DNA from: Penumbrarchaeum sp964445525
Lineage (GTDB): Archaea; Thermoplasmatota; Penumbrarchaeia; Penumbrarchaeales; Penumbrarchaeaceae
Reading direction: 5' to 3'
Length of the DNA: 22,939 nt
NCBI GenBank assembly: GCA_964445525.1
Contig: CAYULA010000052.1
Span: 1-22,939 of the forward strand
Both the position numbers and the translations under genes were made by a program. The notes beneath the pieces are model-generated. The model was not told the origin of the DNA. It saw only the letters and a program-made list of their open reading frames with translations, and ran no database searches. Positions within the stretch are counted from its first letter, which is position 1; each line of letters opens with the position of its first letter. Below, piece by piece: positions 11,901 through 17,555 of this stretch.

Positions 11901-12132
11901 GTCCAAGCCTTGCCATGAGGGGGTTTATGGAACCCTTTATAACAAGGGAAAGAGCTATCAAGACAAGGAACAGAATCAGGAGGGGCACTGCCAGATGCCT
12001 CCGGTCCTGGGGCCCATATATGCCAAAGGCTGCGGAACCCAGGGTTCCGATTATGAAAATAAGGATCAGGACCTCTGTTATCCTTTCGCCCGATGCTCTG
12101 ATCAATGACATGGAGATTCCCGCAAACGGCAT
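8920..12132 (-). CDS. Large FtsX/MacB-like ABC transporter permease with two permease halves
   Basis: This 1070-residue membrane protein belongs to the FtsX/MacB (type VII ABC) permease superfamily. These proteins transmit ATP-driven motion across the membrane, for instance in lipoprotein or peptide handling. After two N-terminal membrane segments (about 19-38 and 48-66), a first half begins at GLRNLVRHKGDSLIAIIG with a membrane segment (88-108), a large extracytoplasmic domain (110-362) and three segments (365-390, 421-448, 466-489). About four further segments fill 545-658. A second half follows: a segment at 680-704, an extracytoplasmic domain of about 240 residues, then three C-terminal segments. 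Both halves carry the cytoplasmic coupling sequence, EEMGISRAIGLRR (396-408) and HEIGMMRAIGFKRR near residue 985. The end PAEALRYE is typical of the family. The partner ATPase is not in the window. ATG at 12132 is the first start; an alternative is M8. Substrate unknown. Confidence 0.9.
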   Translation of the reverse strand: MPFAGISMSLIRASGERITEVLILIFIIGTLGSAAFGIYGPQDRRHLAVPLLILFLVLIALSLVIKGSINPLMARLGLRNLVRHKGDSLIAIIGFMVGTSIITSSLVIGDTMTTLVESLIYENYHNVDEVIYIRESSGNRTLIDGETASEMEERILSIRDSDDLIDGISFEIDLEVSLSNPRTSLVEPVVTSRSFSPETTGAFGELISGGRNPGPPGPGEVYMTEEAADLVNAEIGDVLNVSSGEKELKLELKGILEQEGRAQLFGGENMYVSFGTSYELLNITDPNATGDVGPGNWEGGYYNTLYISNEGDRVEGGELCDKVVPRINNALEDLEIPPGSGRVPSVVFDKDSGVDQAMEGIDTFIKLFVTLAAFSIIAGITLIINIFVMLSEERREEMGISRAIGLRRSHLRATYLFEGASYSFLSSLVGVIAGVAAAFGIMIILEELIASFSDMEINILPYFSVVPTTLLVSFSAGFSITLGTTWAITQRIANLNIVSAIKSIPPPKVHTAPQKFIRDLSRSCTAKGTDLLCMIARVLDFLLDRLIIWGGLFMAAGLSVLIWGIWIQNTTPVQVGITLMIVGGALIVRHYLPDRAVYTIASVLVLLQWSIDNPLFDNYETGLEIFLFLGLFMVTAGVMLIVWNTDVILFIITNIFRLFGVTHAPIKMAISYPMKKRFRTGVTIFMFALIIFTVTGTSMFVHIFNVNIDEFERSVGGGYDIIGISNSRQIPDLEGTVEERWGEENSSLLDWDRTTSLSIGFAAINLSLPFGNSIEIPYRVVGVTDEFKIHNTYGFNDVDWDLLESRGITGREDEDVWSILKEPDLIIVDSSIGENQFGPPGLGREAGDVLKIELENGTSVEKRIAAITDQFVLTGIFTNTDLAADIYNTTQKNLHMIQVAEGSDIGDVSDGLRKSLITYGFITIEIKEVVREILSIQNSFFDLFNSYLSLGLIIGIVGLSIVTLRSVYERRHEIGMMRAIGFKRRAVLVSFLGEATFIASSGIFVGSAMGIVMGWNLWRDEASADLPIFGIPWSRILIIGAIALGFALLSCIPPSRMATKVAPAEALRYE

Positions 12133-12162
12133 GTTTTAGAGTGTATGAATACCGCTTTCGGG

Positions 12163-12174
12163 ATTGTTAACAAT
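12163..12174. promoter_or_regulatory. Palindrome ATTGTTAACAAT in the permease promoter region
   Basis: A 12-base perfect palindrome lies 31 bases upstream of the permease start. Read on the minus strand it directly follows the AT-rich TTATTGTTATTG, which may serve as a weak TATA element. A second GTTAAC stands 23 bases away (12189-12194). The position between TATA and start suits a repressor operator, but this is inference. Confidence 0.35.
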
Positions 12175-12221
12175 AACAATAACTTATGGTTAACGGAGGA
12201 TATGTATGGATGAACCTCGAA

Positions 12222-12875
12222 TCATCCTTCCGCGTCGCCTATTTTCTTGGAGAGGATCTCGATGATCTCTTCAAGATCATAGACCCCGGTGAACTTGAGC
12301 TCCTCGTTGGAGATCGTCTTGGGCATGTCCAGGACCCTATATTTTTCGGCAACCTCCGGGAACTGGATTAGATCCACAAATGCGCATTCCACCTTCTCGT
12401 TGACGAATGAAAGCCTCAATATGTTATCGAGGTATCTCTCCAGGTCCGGAACCGAGGGAGTGCAGAGGACCTGAAGCTTGTTCTCCTCCAGGGAATCTAT
12501 CTTCTCCCTGACCTCTTCCCCCAGGCCGGAATCCCCGGTGGAGAACATCTCGATCGTGTCTATTAAGGCGGTGAAGGTCTTGTTGGTTGGGACACCGTAA
12601 AACCTGATTCCGTGGTCGTTGCTGTCCTTGTCCAGGAGAACAAGCGCTGGAAACATGTCAACATCGTGGATTATATCCTCGTCTGTCTCCATCTCCACCA
12701 TGTCCTTGTGGGAAAGGAGATCGCTCATTGAGCATATCTCCTCAAGCGCCGCCATGAAATCATCGAAATGCTCCTCCTTGCCCTCGGGTTTGTGGAGAAG
12801 TATCGTTACCTGGCCCTCTAGCGACTCGAACTTCTTTTCTATAGCCGACCTGTCCTCGCTGGAAAGTCCTGCCAT
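12222..12875 (-). CDS. PDO-like tandem thioredoxin-fold protein lacking both CxxC sites
   Basis: The 217-residue protein matches the archaeal protein disulfide oxidoreductase (PDO, glutaredoxin-like tandem thioredoxin folds) over its whole length. Matching features are an N-terminal helix GLSSEDRSAIEKKF, a first-fold FPALVLLD with a cis-Pro candidate (P76), GIRFYGVPTN (89-98, where PDOs have RYFGLPAG), and in the second fold CTPSVPDL (138-145) and MPKTISNEELKFTG with cis-Pro P185. Pyrococcus PDO has CQYC and CPYC; here the first site is KPEGKEEHF without cysteine and the second is VPDL. Oxidoreductase activity is therefore unlikely, and a binding or structural role is inferred. The start is the ATG at 12875. 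GGAGGT (12882-12887) stands six bases before it, and a TTG 36 bases upstream overlaps the TATA box. The gene lies between the aminopeptidase homologue and the permease, all on the minus strand. Confidence 0.88.
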   Translation of the reverse strand: MAGLSSEDRSAIEKKFESLEGQVTILLHKPEGKEEHFDDFMAALEEICSMSDLLSHKDMVEMETDEDIIHDVDMFPALVLLDKDSNDHGIRFYGVPTNKTFTALIDTIEMFSTGDSGLGEEVREKIDSLEENKLQVLCTPSVPDLERYLDNILRLSFVNEKVECAFVDLIQFPEVAEKYRVLDMPKTISNEELKFTGVYDLEEIIEILSKKIGDAEG

Positions 12876-12881
12876 CTGTGA

Positions 12882-12920
12882 ACCTCCGATGTCATCGTTT
12901 GAAGGTGACAAGGTATAAAG
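12882..12920 (-). promoter_or_regulatory. Promoter and ribosome-binding site of the PDO-like gene
   Basis: On the minus strand CTTTATACC (12912-12920) is a good TATA box, with a predicted transcript start near 12890. GGAGGT (12882-12887) is a strong Shine-Dalgarno placed six bases before the ATG at 12875. Together they decide the start and show that the TTG at 12911 would lie upstream of the transcript. Confidence 0.65.
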
Positions 12921-12953
12921 ATATTATCATGAAGGCGATGGACTGCCAAATTG

Positions 12954-13898
12954 CTATATGTTCAGAAGGAAACGCCCCTTTTCCAGCACGGTTACGCCGT
13001 CTATCTCCAGAGTGGGGGCCTTAAGCATTCCATCATTGTGCATGTCGCACCGGACCTCCCCCCCGAATGTGGTGTTGTCCCCGAATCCAACGTGGACCGT
13101 TCCTTTCGCCTTCTGATCCTCGAGCATATTCCCCGAAACCCTGGCCCGGGGATTCATTCCGATCCCGAGCTCGCAGATGGTCCTGCCGCATTTGGACCTC
13201 TTGAGCAGATCGACTACCTCGGAGGGGGCCTCGATGTTTTCAGCCACACCTTTGCTGATATCCATCGTTATCTCTCCCTCGATACGGGGCAGGAAAACCC
13301 CGTCAATTACGAGCTTTCCGTTGATCGAGGATTCGATGGGGGCAATGAAAACCTTGCCTGCCGGAAGATTGGTGATCATGCCCCTCTTGTTGCAGAGACC
13401 GTTATCATCCAGTATCCAGTTTCTGTTCTCTATGGAGGCGGTGAGATCCGTACCTTCCTCGGTGGTCAGTCTGATCTCCTTTGATCTCTGGAACTTCCTG
13501 CCGAACTTCTTGATCGATTTTGCTATCCTGGGATAGTCGGCATCCAGTCCGCCTTCCCTGAGCATTTCCATCGTTATACCCGGCATCGTTACTATCCTGG
13601 CACCCCTTGCAAGCGCCGCTCTTGTGGCGTTGGTATAGGTAAGAGAATATGTTGTCGGAGCGATAATAACATCGGCGTGTATCATTGCATCCGCCACAAT
13701 ATTGGGGGGCTCCATGCCGTGATGATCTGTGATGGGCATCTCTATCAGGAGAGGGGTCATGGTAACTTTTTCGGAGGCGTCAAAGAAGGTCTGCCCTATG
13801 GGAAGTGTGTTCCTGTCGCACAGGACAAGTACCCTGTCCGATCTCTTTATGGCCAGGCAGTTCTTCAAAGTAAGCTCCGCTTTTTTTATGCTCTTCAT
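12954..13898 (-). CDS. M29-type (aminopeptidase T/AmpS-like) metallopeptidase homologue
   Basis: This 314-residue protein resembles the M29 leucyl aminopeptidase family, which removes N-terminal residues from peptides in the cytoplasm using a two-metal centre. Family signatures are NLPAGKVFIAPIESSINGKL (177-196), ELGIGMNP (from E243), NMLEDQKAKGTVHVGFGDN (with H269) and MHNDG (H287 and D289, a metal-ligand pair). Most relatives have glutamate in LPAGEVF, where this protein has K182; that glutamate is a metal ligand, so activity may be altered. The start is set at the ATG at 13898, preceded by purine-rich GAGAGGGGAAGAT, because the frame's earlier TTG (13985) adds 29 proline-rich residues unlike the family. 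That TTG lies close to the expected transcript start, so a leaderless longer form is not excluded. It lies between pdxS and the PDO-like gene, same strand. Confidence 0.8.
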   Translation of the reverse strand: MKSIKKAELTLKNCLAIKRSDRVLVLCDRNTLPIGQTFFDASEKVTMTPLLIEMPITDHHGMEPPNIVADAMIHADVIIAPTTYSLTYTNATRAALARGARIVTMPGITMEMLREGGLDADYPRIAKSIKKFGRKFQRSKEIRLTTEEGTDLTASIENRNWILDDNGLCNKRGMITNLPAGKVFIAPIESSINGKLVIDGVFLPRIEGEITMDISKGVAENIEAPSEVVDLLKRSKCGRTICELGIGMNPRARVSGNMLEDQKAKGTVHVGFGDNTTFGGEVRCDMHNDGMLKAPTLEIDGVTVLEKGRFLLNI

Positions 13899-14008
13899 AT
13901 CTTCCCCTCTCTCCAGGGTGGTGGGATGCACAGGCGATGGCCTGGCGGGCGGCCCAACCGGTTTGTATTTTGGGGTACCTGCCAAATGAGGTACGATAGT
14001 GAAAGGGA

Positions 14009-14017
14009 CTTATACCC
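14009..14017 (-). promoter_or_regulatory. Candidate TATA box for the M29 homologue
   Basis: On the minus strand GGGTATAAGT gives a predicted transcript start near 13988. This would leave a leader of about 90 bases before the preferred ATG (13898). I saw no convincing riboswitch-like fold in the GC-rich leader. Confidence 0.45.
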
Positions 14018-14082
14018 TATGCACCCCGTACAACTAAAAATCGATGTCTATAAGTTTTTTTTGGAACAGGTGTCTGTTTCGA

Positions 14083-14991
14083 TTACCAACCGCGTCCCTG
14101 AAGCTGTTTCTCAAGGGGGATATCCGAAGCGGTTATCCCGCTCATGGGATCGCCTATGCCCTTTGAAACCTCGGCCAGGACCGAAGAATCGTCGAAATGG
14201 GTTGTTGCCTCCACGATGGCCTTGGCCATCATCTCAGGCTTCTTTGACTTGAATATTCCCGAACCCACGAAAACGCCGTCAACTCCAAGCTGCATCATGA
14301 GACCCGCATCCGCGGGAGTTGCTATGCCCCCTGCTGCAAAATTCACCACGGGAAGCCTCTGAAGCTTTGCGACCTCCGCGACAAGTTCGGGGGGTGCCTC
14401 TATCTCCCTTGCAACCTGGAAGAGCTCCTGGTCTGTCTTCTCCTTCAGGGATCTTACCATTCCCATGATGGCGTGCTGATGCCTTACCGCTTCGATGACA
14501 TCGCCGGTACCGGCCTCCCCCTTTGTCCTTATCATGGCGGCCCCCTCATGAATTCTCCTGAGAGCCTCCCCCAGGTCCCTCGCTCCGCATACAAAGGGTA
14601 CCTTGAAATCCCTTTTATCAATATGGTAATGAGGATCGGCAGGTGTGAGCACCTCGGATTCGTCTATCATGTCAACTCCCAAAGATTCCAGTATCTGGGC
14701 TTCCACGAAATGTCCGATCCTTGCCTTTGCCATGACCGGTATGGAAACGGTATCTATGATCTCGAGTATCTTTCTGGGATCCGCCATTCTCGCCACTCCG
14801 CCCTGGGCTCTGATGTCGGCAGGAACCCTCTCCAGTGCCATTACCGCAACGGCGCCGGCATCTTCCGCAATGTGAGCCTGGGTGGCGTCTGTGACGTCCA
14901 TCACCACGCCTCCCTTCTGCATCCTGGCAAAACCCCGCTTCAGCAGGATCGTGCCGTGGCGCATCCTTTCAAGATCGATTTCTCTTGACAT
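14083..14991 (-). CDS. pdxS: Pyridoxal 5'-phosphate synthase subunit PdxS
   Basis: PdxS builds pyridoxal 5'-phosphate from ribose 5-phosphate, glyceraldehyde 3-phosphate and ammonia (the DXP-independent vitamin B6 route). It normally works as a dodecamer of TIM barrels with the glutaminase PdxT. The 302-residue length and strong conservation throughout are typical. Visible are GGVVMDVTDATQA with catalytic D32, IPVMAKARIGHF with K89 (the lysine that binds ribose 5-phosphate), IRTKGEAGTG with K157 (the second lysine, in the swinging transfer) and the phosphate-binding loop VNFAAGGIATPADA. ATG at 14991 follows GAGG at 14999-15002 at good spacing. No pdxT lies in the window, so ammonia must come from a PdxT encoded elsewhere or from free ammonium. 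The gene is divergent from the Nre-family gene. Confidence 0.98.
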   Translation of the reverse strand: MSREIDLERMRHGTILLKRGFARMQKGGVVMDVTDATQAHIAEDAGAVAVMALERVPADIRAQGGVARMADPRKILEIIDTVSIPVMAKARIGHFVEAQILESLGVDMIDESEVLTPADPHYHIDKRDFKVPFVCGARDLGEALRRIHEGAAMIRTKGEAGTGDVIEAVRHQHAIMGMVRSLKEKTDQELFQVAREIEAPPELVAEVAKLQRLPVVNFAAGGIATPADAGLMMQLGVDGVFVGSGIFKSKKPEMMAKAIVEATTHFDDSSVLAEVSKGIGDPMSGITASDIPLEKQLQGRGW

Positions 14992-15051
14992 TCCATCGCC
15001 TCGGGTTGCTACCCATAAACAAGGCCGTATTTGAGCTTTGCCAGTGAAATG

Positions 15052-15069
15052 TGATATCCATAGATATCA
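15052..15069. promoter_or_regulatory. Inverted repeat TGATATC-CATA-GATATCA between pdxS and the Nre gene
   Basis: Seven-base perfect arms flank a four-base spacer in the 105-base divergent intergenic region. The right arm touches the plus-strand TATA-like TCAAATATGG (15067-15076), which is placed about 25 bases before the Nre start. The repeat is therefore well located for a dimeric regulator acting on one or both genes. The AT-rich character also allows chance occurrence. Confidence 0.4.
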
Positions 15070-15076
15070 AATATGG
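15067..15076 (+). promoter_or_regulatory. Candidate TATA box of the Nre gene (leaderless transcript)
   Basis: TCAAATATGG lies 21-30 bases before the ATG at 15097, and no Shine-Dalgarno is visible in the intervening bases. This arrangement is what a leaderless archaeal message looks like. Confidence 0.4.
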
Positions 15077-15096
15077 ATCCGTCTCCTTAACCCCGG

Positions 15097-16368
15097 ATGG
15101 TCTATCCTTACTGCCACATCTGCAAGGGAACGAAGGATATGTGCGGTCTTGGAAGATGCCCCCTTCTTGACGAGGTGAGGTCGAAGGTCCGTTCCATCGA
15201 AGCATCCGGGTCCACCGTGGAAGGACCATCTCCTCCATCGGTTTTCATAGGCAGTTCGGGATATCCGAGGCTTACCATAGGTCCCCTGGCCTCTCCGGTC
15301 CCCATTCCGGCACCGGAGAGGCTGGAAAGGTCGGAGTTCCTGTTTGACAGGACCATATCGGATATCTATTCTGTACGGTCCTCCCTGATTCGAGGGAGAT
15401 ACAAGGTAGGCGTCAAGGCTGCGAGAGAGCCCGGGATACCGGGCTCCGGATCCCTTTCCAAGCTGGAAAAAACCATTCCGGTAAGGGGTAGGAAGATCCT
15501 CTCATCGGTACAGGAGCTTGCTCTATCTGTCAGATCCCTTGACACCGAGATGAAGCTGACAAGAAAGCTCGAGAAGACGGTACCCGTATCCGTTGATGCC
15601 ATTTCAATGCCCATGGGCCCCTCGGTCGATCTGAGGTCCCTGAATCTCCACGGTAATCCCGACGTACCCAATCCCGTGGAGAGGGGTGCTTCGGATACCG
15701 ATGCGGATGCCTCCACGATAATGGGAGAGCTCTACGGCAATGGTATCGGGATCGACCACCTCGTCAGGCTGCTTTCGGTTGGATTGCTCGGGGAGGGAAA
15801 GAGAAGGAAAATAGTCCCCACGAGATGGTCGATCACCGCGGTGGATGATATTCTATCCTTGAAGAAACGGGAAAAGGTCATGGATCTCCCCGAACTGGAC
15901 AGATACCTTCTCTATTCCGGGAGCCGATTCGGAAACCATTTCCTGATAGCGATTTTTCCGCCTCCTTTCAGATTCGAGATGCTGGAACAGTGGCAGAAGG
16001 GTTCCCTTTGGGGAGGCGGAAGTGTTGTAATAGATAATGAAGGGCCCAGAGGCAGGAAGGATTACGCATCCAGGATAACCGGTGCCTACTATGCCGCGAG
16101 GCTTTCCGTACTCGAACATCTGGAAAAAATGGGAAGGTGCGGGGGAGCCTCGGTTATCAGATGGATCACGGAGGATTACTGGGCTCCACTTGGGGTGTGG
16201 GTTATCAGGGAGACGGTTAAGAGAGCTCTCCGGGAGGCTCCCCTGGAGTTCGAGAGCATGGGTGATCTGATCGAAGGGGCTGACCGAAGATGTGACATGA
16301 AGGGTTGGAAAGAGAAGACGGTCCATCTGTCAGGAAAGGAGGATACCTCACTGGATTCCTTCCTTTAA
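15097..16368 (+). CDS. nreA: Nre-family archaeal DNA repair protein (NreA-like)
   Basis: The 423-residue protein matches the Nre family (formerly DUF650/DUF651), archaeal proteins implicated in DNA-damage repair that work with PCNA. The N-terminus has a cysteine cluster CHICKGTKDMCGLGRCP (C6, C9, C16, C21), a probable zinc site. SVFIGSSGYPRLTIGPLASP (48-67) is the family hallmark, and IVPTRWSITAVDDIL (about 243-257) is a second conserved block. The central region 100-210 is variable. The C-terminus ends DTSLDSFL, which fits a PCNA-interacting peptide except that the usual leading glutamine is aspartate. The start is the ATG at 15097, giving the cysteine cluster at the very N-terminus; there is no ribosome-binding site, so it may be leaderless. 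Its end overlaps the convergent aminotransferase gene by 21 bases. Assignment to NreA rather than NreB rests on memory of the family. Confidence 0.88.
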   Translation: MVYPYCHICKGTKDMCGLGRCPLLDEVRSKVRSIEASGSTVEGPSPPSVFIGSSGYPRLTIGPLASPVPIPAPERLERSEFLFDRTISDIYSVRSSLIRGRYKVGVKAAREPGIPGSGSLSKLEKTIPVRGRKILSSVQELALSVRSLDTEMKLTRKLEKTVPVSVDAISMPMGPSVDLRSLNLHGNPDVPNPVERGASDTDADASTIMGELYGNGIGIDHLVRLLSVGLLGEGKRRKIVPTRWSITAVDDILSLKKREKVMDLPELDRYLLYSGSRFGNHFLIAIFPPPFRFEMLEQWQKGSLWGGGSVVIDNEGPRGRKDYASRITGAYYAARLSVLEHLEKMGRCGGASVIRWITEDYWAPLGVWVIRETVKRALREAPLEFESMGDLIEGADRRCDMKGWKEKTVHLSGKEDTSLDSFL

Positions 16369-17463
16369 TGAATCAAACTTATTATCTATCCTCAGCAGGG
16401 CTTCCTTCAATATTTCGTAATCTGCCGCGAGGGAGATCCTGAAACCTCCCTCCTGATGGAAGAATTCCCCGGGAATTACCCTGATATCTTTTTCCTTGTA
16501 GAGCATCTCGCAGAGGTCCGCCGACTGCATGTGGTGATCGTAAAGCAGAAAACCCACTGCGCATCCGTCAGGCGAGGACCAGCTGACATCATCCCTTCCC
16601 GCCGCCCACTGGGAAACAAGTTTTTCGTTCTCCCTGATCGATGCGAAATTGGGTGGTAGTACCTTATGGGCATTCTTCAGGACATTCAGGACCATGTCGT
16701 TGGCCATGTGATTGACCATGGGGGTCGAGTAGATCTTGAGCCTCCTTGCCCTGTTGATAATTCTCTTCGGGCCCACAAGCCATCCTCCCATGAGTGTCCC
16801 GGCCCCGTATACCTTTGTGACCGAGGATGTGGCTATTGCCTTGTCATATACATCCGCAAGCGAGGGGAGGACCCTTATGCATTCCTCATCAGTGAAATTC
16901 ATTGCGAAATCCCTGTATACCTCATCGGAAAGAGCGTAGACGCCGTGACTGTCCAGTATTGATGATATTGCTTTTAGCTCCGGTTCAAGCAACGCTTTTC
17001 CGGTGGGATTGTTGAGGTTCTGCATGACGAACAGATCGCATCCCGAAGAGAGCTTCTCATCCAGTTCCTGCAGGTCGAACCGGTAGTCGGGAGGCCTCCT
17101 CTTTATTGTAGAAACCTCGGCACCCAAGGCTTTGGGAATCTCGATCAGAGGCGTGTAGACAGGTTTCTCGATGAGGACCTTCGATCCCCTCCTGATGGTG
17201 GCAAGATAGGCGAGCCAGTTGGCCTCGGAACAGCCATTGGTGAGTACTATCCTGTCCGGTTCGGTGTCGTATATGCCTGATAGATATTCTCTGAGTTCCG
17301 GCCTGCCAAGGGGGGATGAGGCCCGCATCAGGGAGAGATCGGTGCACTCTGAAATCACCCCCTTCCAATCCGGTTTTATATTTGACCAGGCGAGGTCGTA
17401 TTCCGGCGGAGGTCTGTTGTTTATCCATTCCACATGTCTGAAGATTGGAAAATCTAGATACAA
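16348..17463 (-). CDS. PLP-dependent aminotransferase, class I/II (fold type I)
   Basis: This cytoplasmic enzyme of 371 residues should transfer amino groups using pyridoxal phosphate. Seen are NNPTGK (N151-K156), SDEVY (D180 contacts the cofactor ring nitrogen, Y183 its oxygen), the Schiff-base lysine K217 in SSVTKVYG, and GFRISLA with R342 for the substrate carboxylate. Where most relatives have GLRxGW after the lysine, with an arginine binding the cofactor phosphate, this protein has TLMGGW (M225). The start is TTG at 17463. GGGTGATCC (17465-17473) stands just before it, a TATA box lies upstream, and the next methionine (M46) would cut conserved fold. The substrate cannot be told from sequence. 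It is convergent with the Nre gene (21-base overlap) and divergent from the membrane EEP gene. PdxS, encoded nearby, makes its cofactor. Confidence 0.92.
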   Translation of the reverse strand: MYLDFPIFRHVEWINNRPPPEYDLAWSNIKPDWKGVISECTDLSLMRASSPLGRPELREYLSGIYDTEPDRIVLTNGCSEANWLAYLATIRRGSKVLIEKPVYTPLIEIPKALGAEVSTIKRRPPDYRFDLQELDEKLSSGCDLFVMQNLNNPTGKALLEPELKAISSILDSHGVYALSDEVYRDFAMNFTDEECIRVLPSLADVYDKAIATSSVTKVYGAGTLMGGWLVGPKRIINRARRLKIYSTPMVNHMANDMVLNVLKNAHKVLPPNFASIRENEKLVSQWAAGRDDVSWSSPDGCAVGFLLYDHHMQSADLCEMLYKEKDIRVIPGEFFHQEGGFRISLAADYEILKEALLRIDNKFDSLKEGIQ

Positions 17464-17464
17464 T

Positions 17465-17508
17465 GGATCACCCTTTTCGGACCAACAAGGTGATAAATGG
17501 ATATATAC
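17465..17508. promoter_or_regulatory. Shared TATA element of a divergent gene pair, with aminotransferase Shine-Dalgarno
   Basis: GGATATATAC (17499-17508) reads GTATATATCC on the other strand, so it can serve as TATA box in both directions. To the left it predicts a transcript start near 17478, just upstream of the Shine-Dalgarno GGGTGATCC (17465-17473) and TTG start of the aminotransferase. To the right it predicts a start near 17530 and a leader of about 25 bases before the GTG of the membrane EEP gene. Confidence 0.5.
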
Positions 17509-17555
17509 ATTAACAAACCGCCGAAAGGCAGGGGGACGGATAGCTGAAAGGGGCA

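Noticed and set aside
12876..12911. Upstream TTG start for the PDO-like gene, adding 12 residues
   Set aside because: It overlaps the TATA box and lies before the predicted transcript start, while the ATG at 12875 has an excellent GGAGGT at six-base spacing.
14034..14065. T-run and A-run near the pdxS 3' end as an intrinsic terminator
   Set aside because: On the minus strand the long run reads as A, not T, and only a five-T stretch (14036-14040) follows with no stem before it. A termination role is possible in archaea but not supported enough to list.
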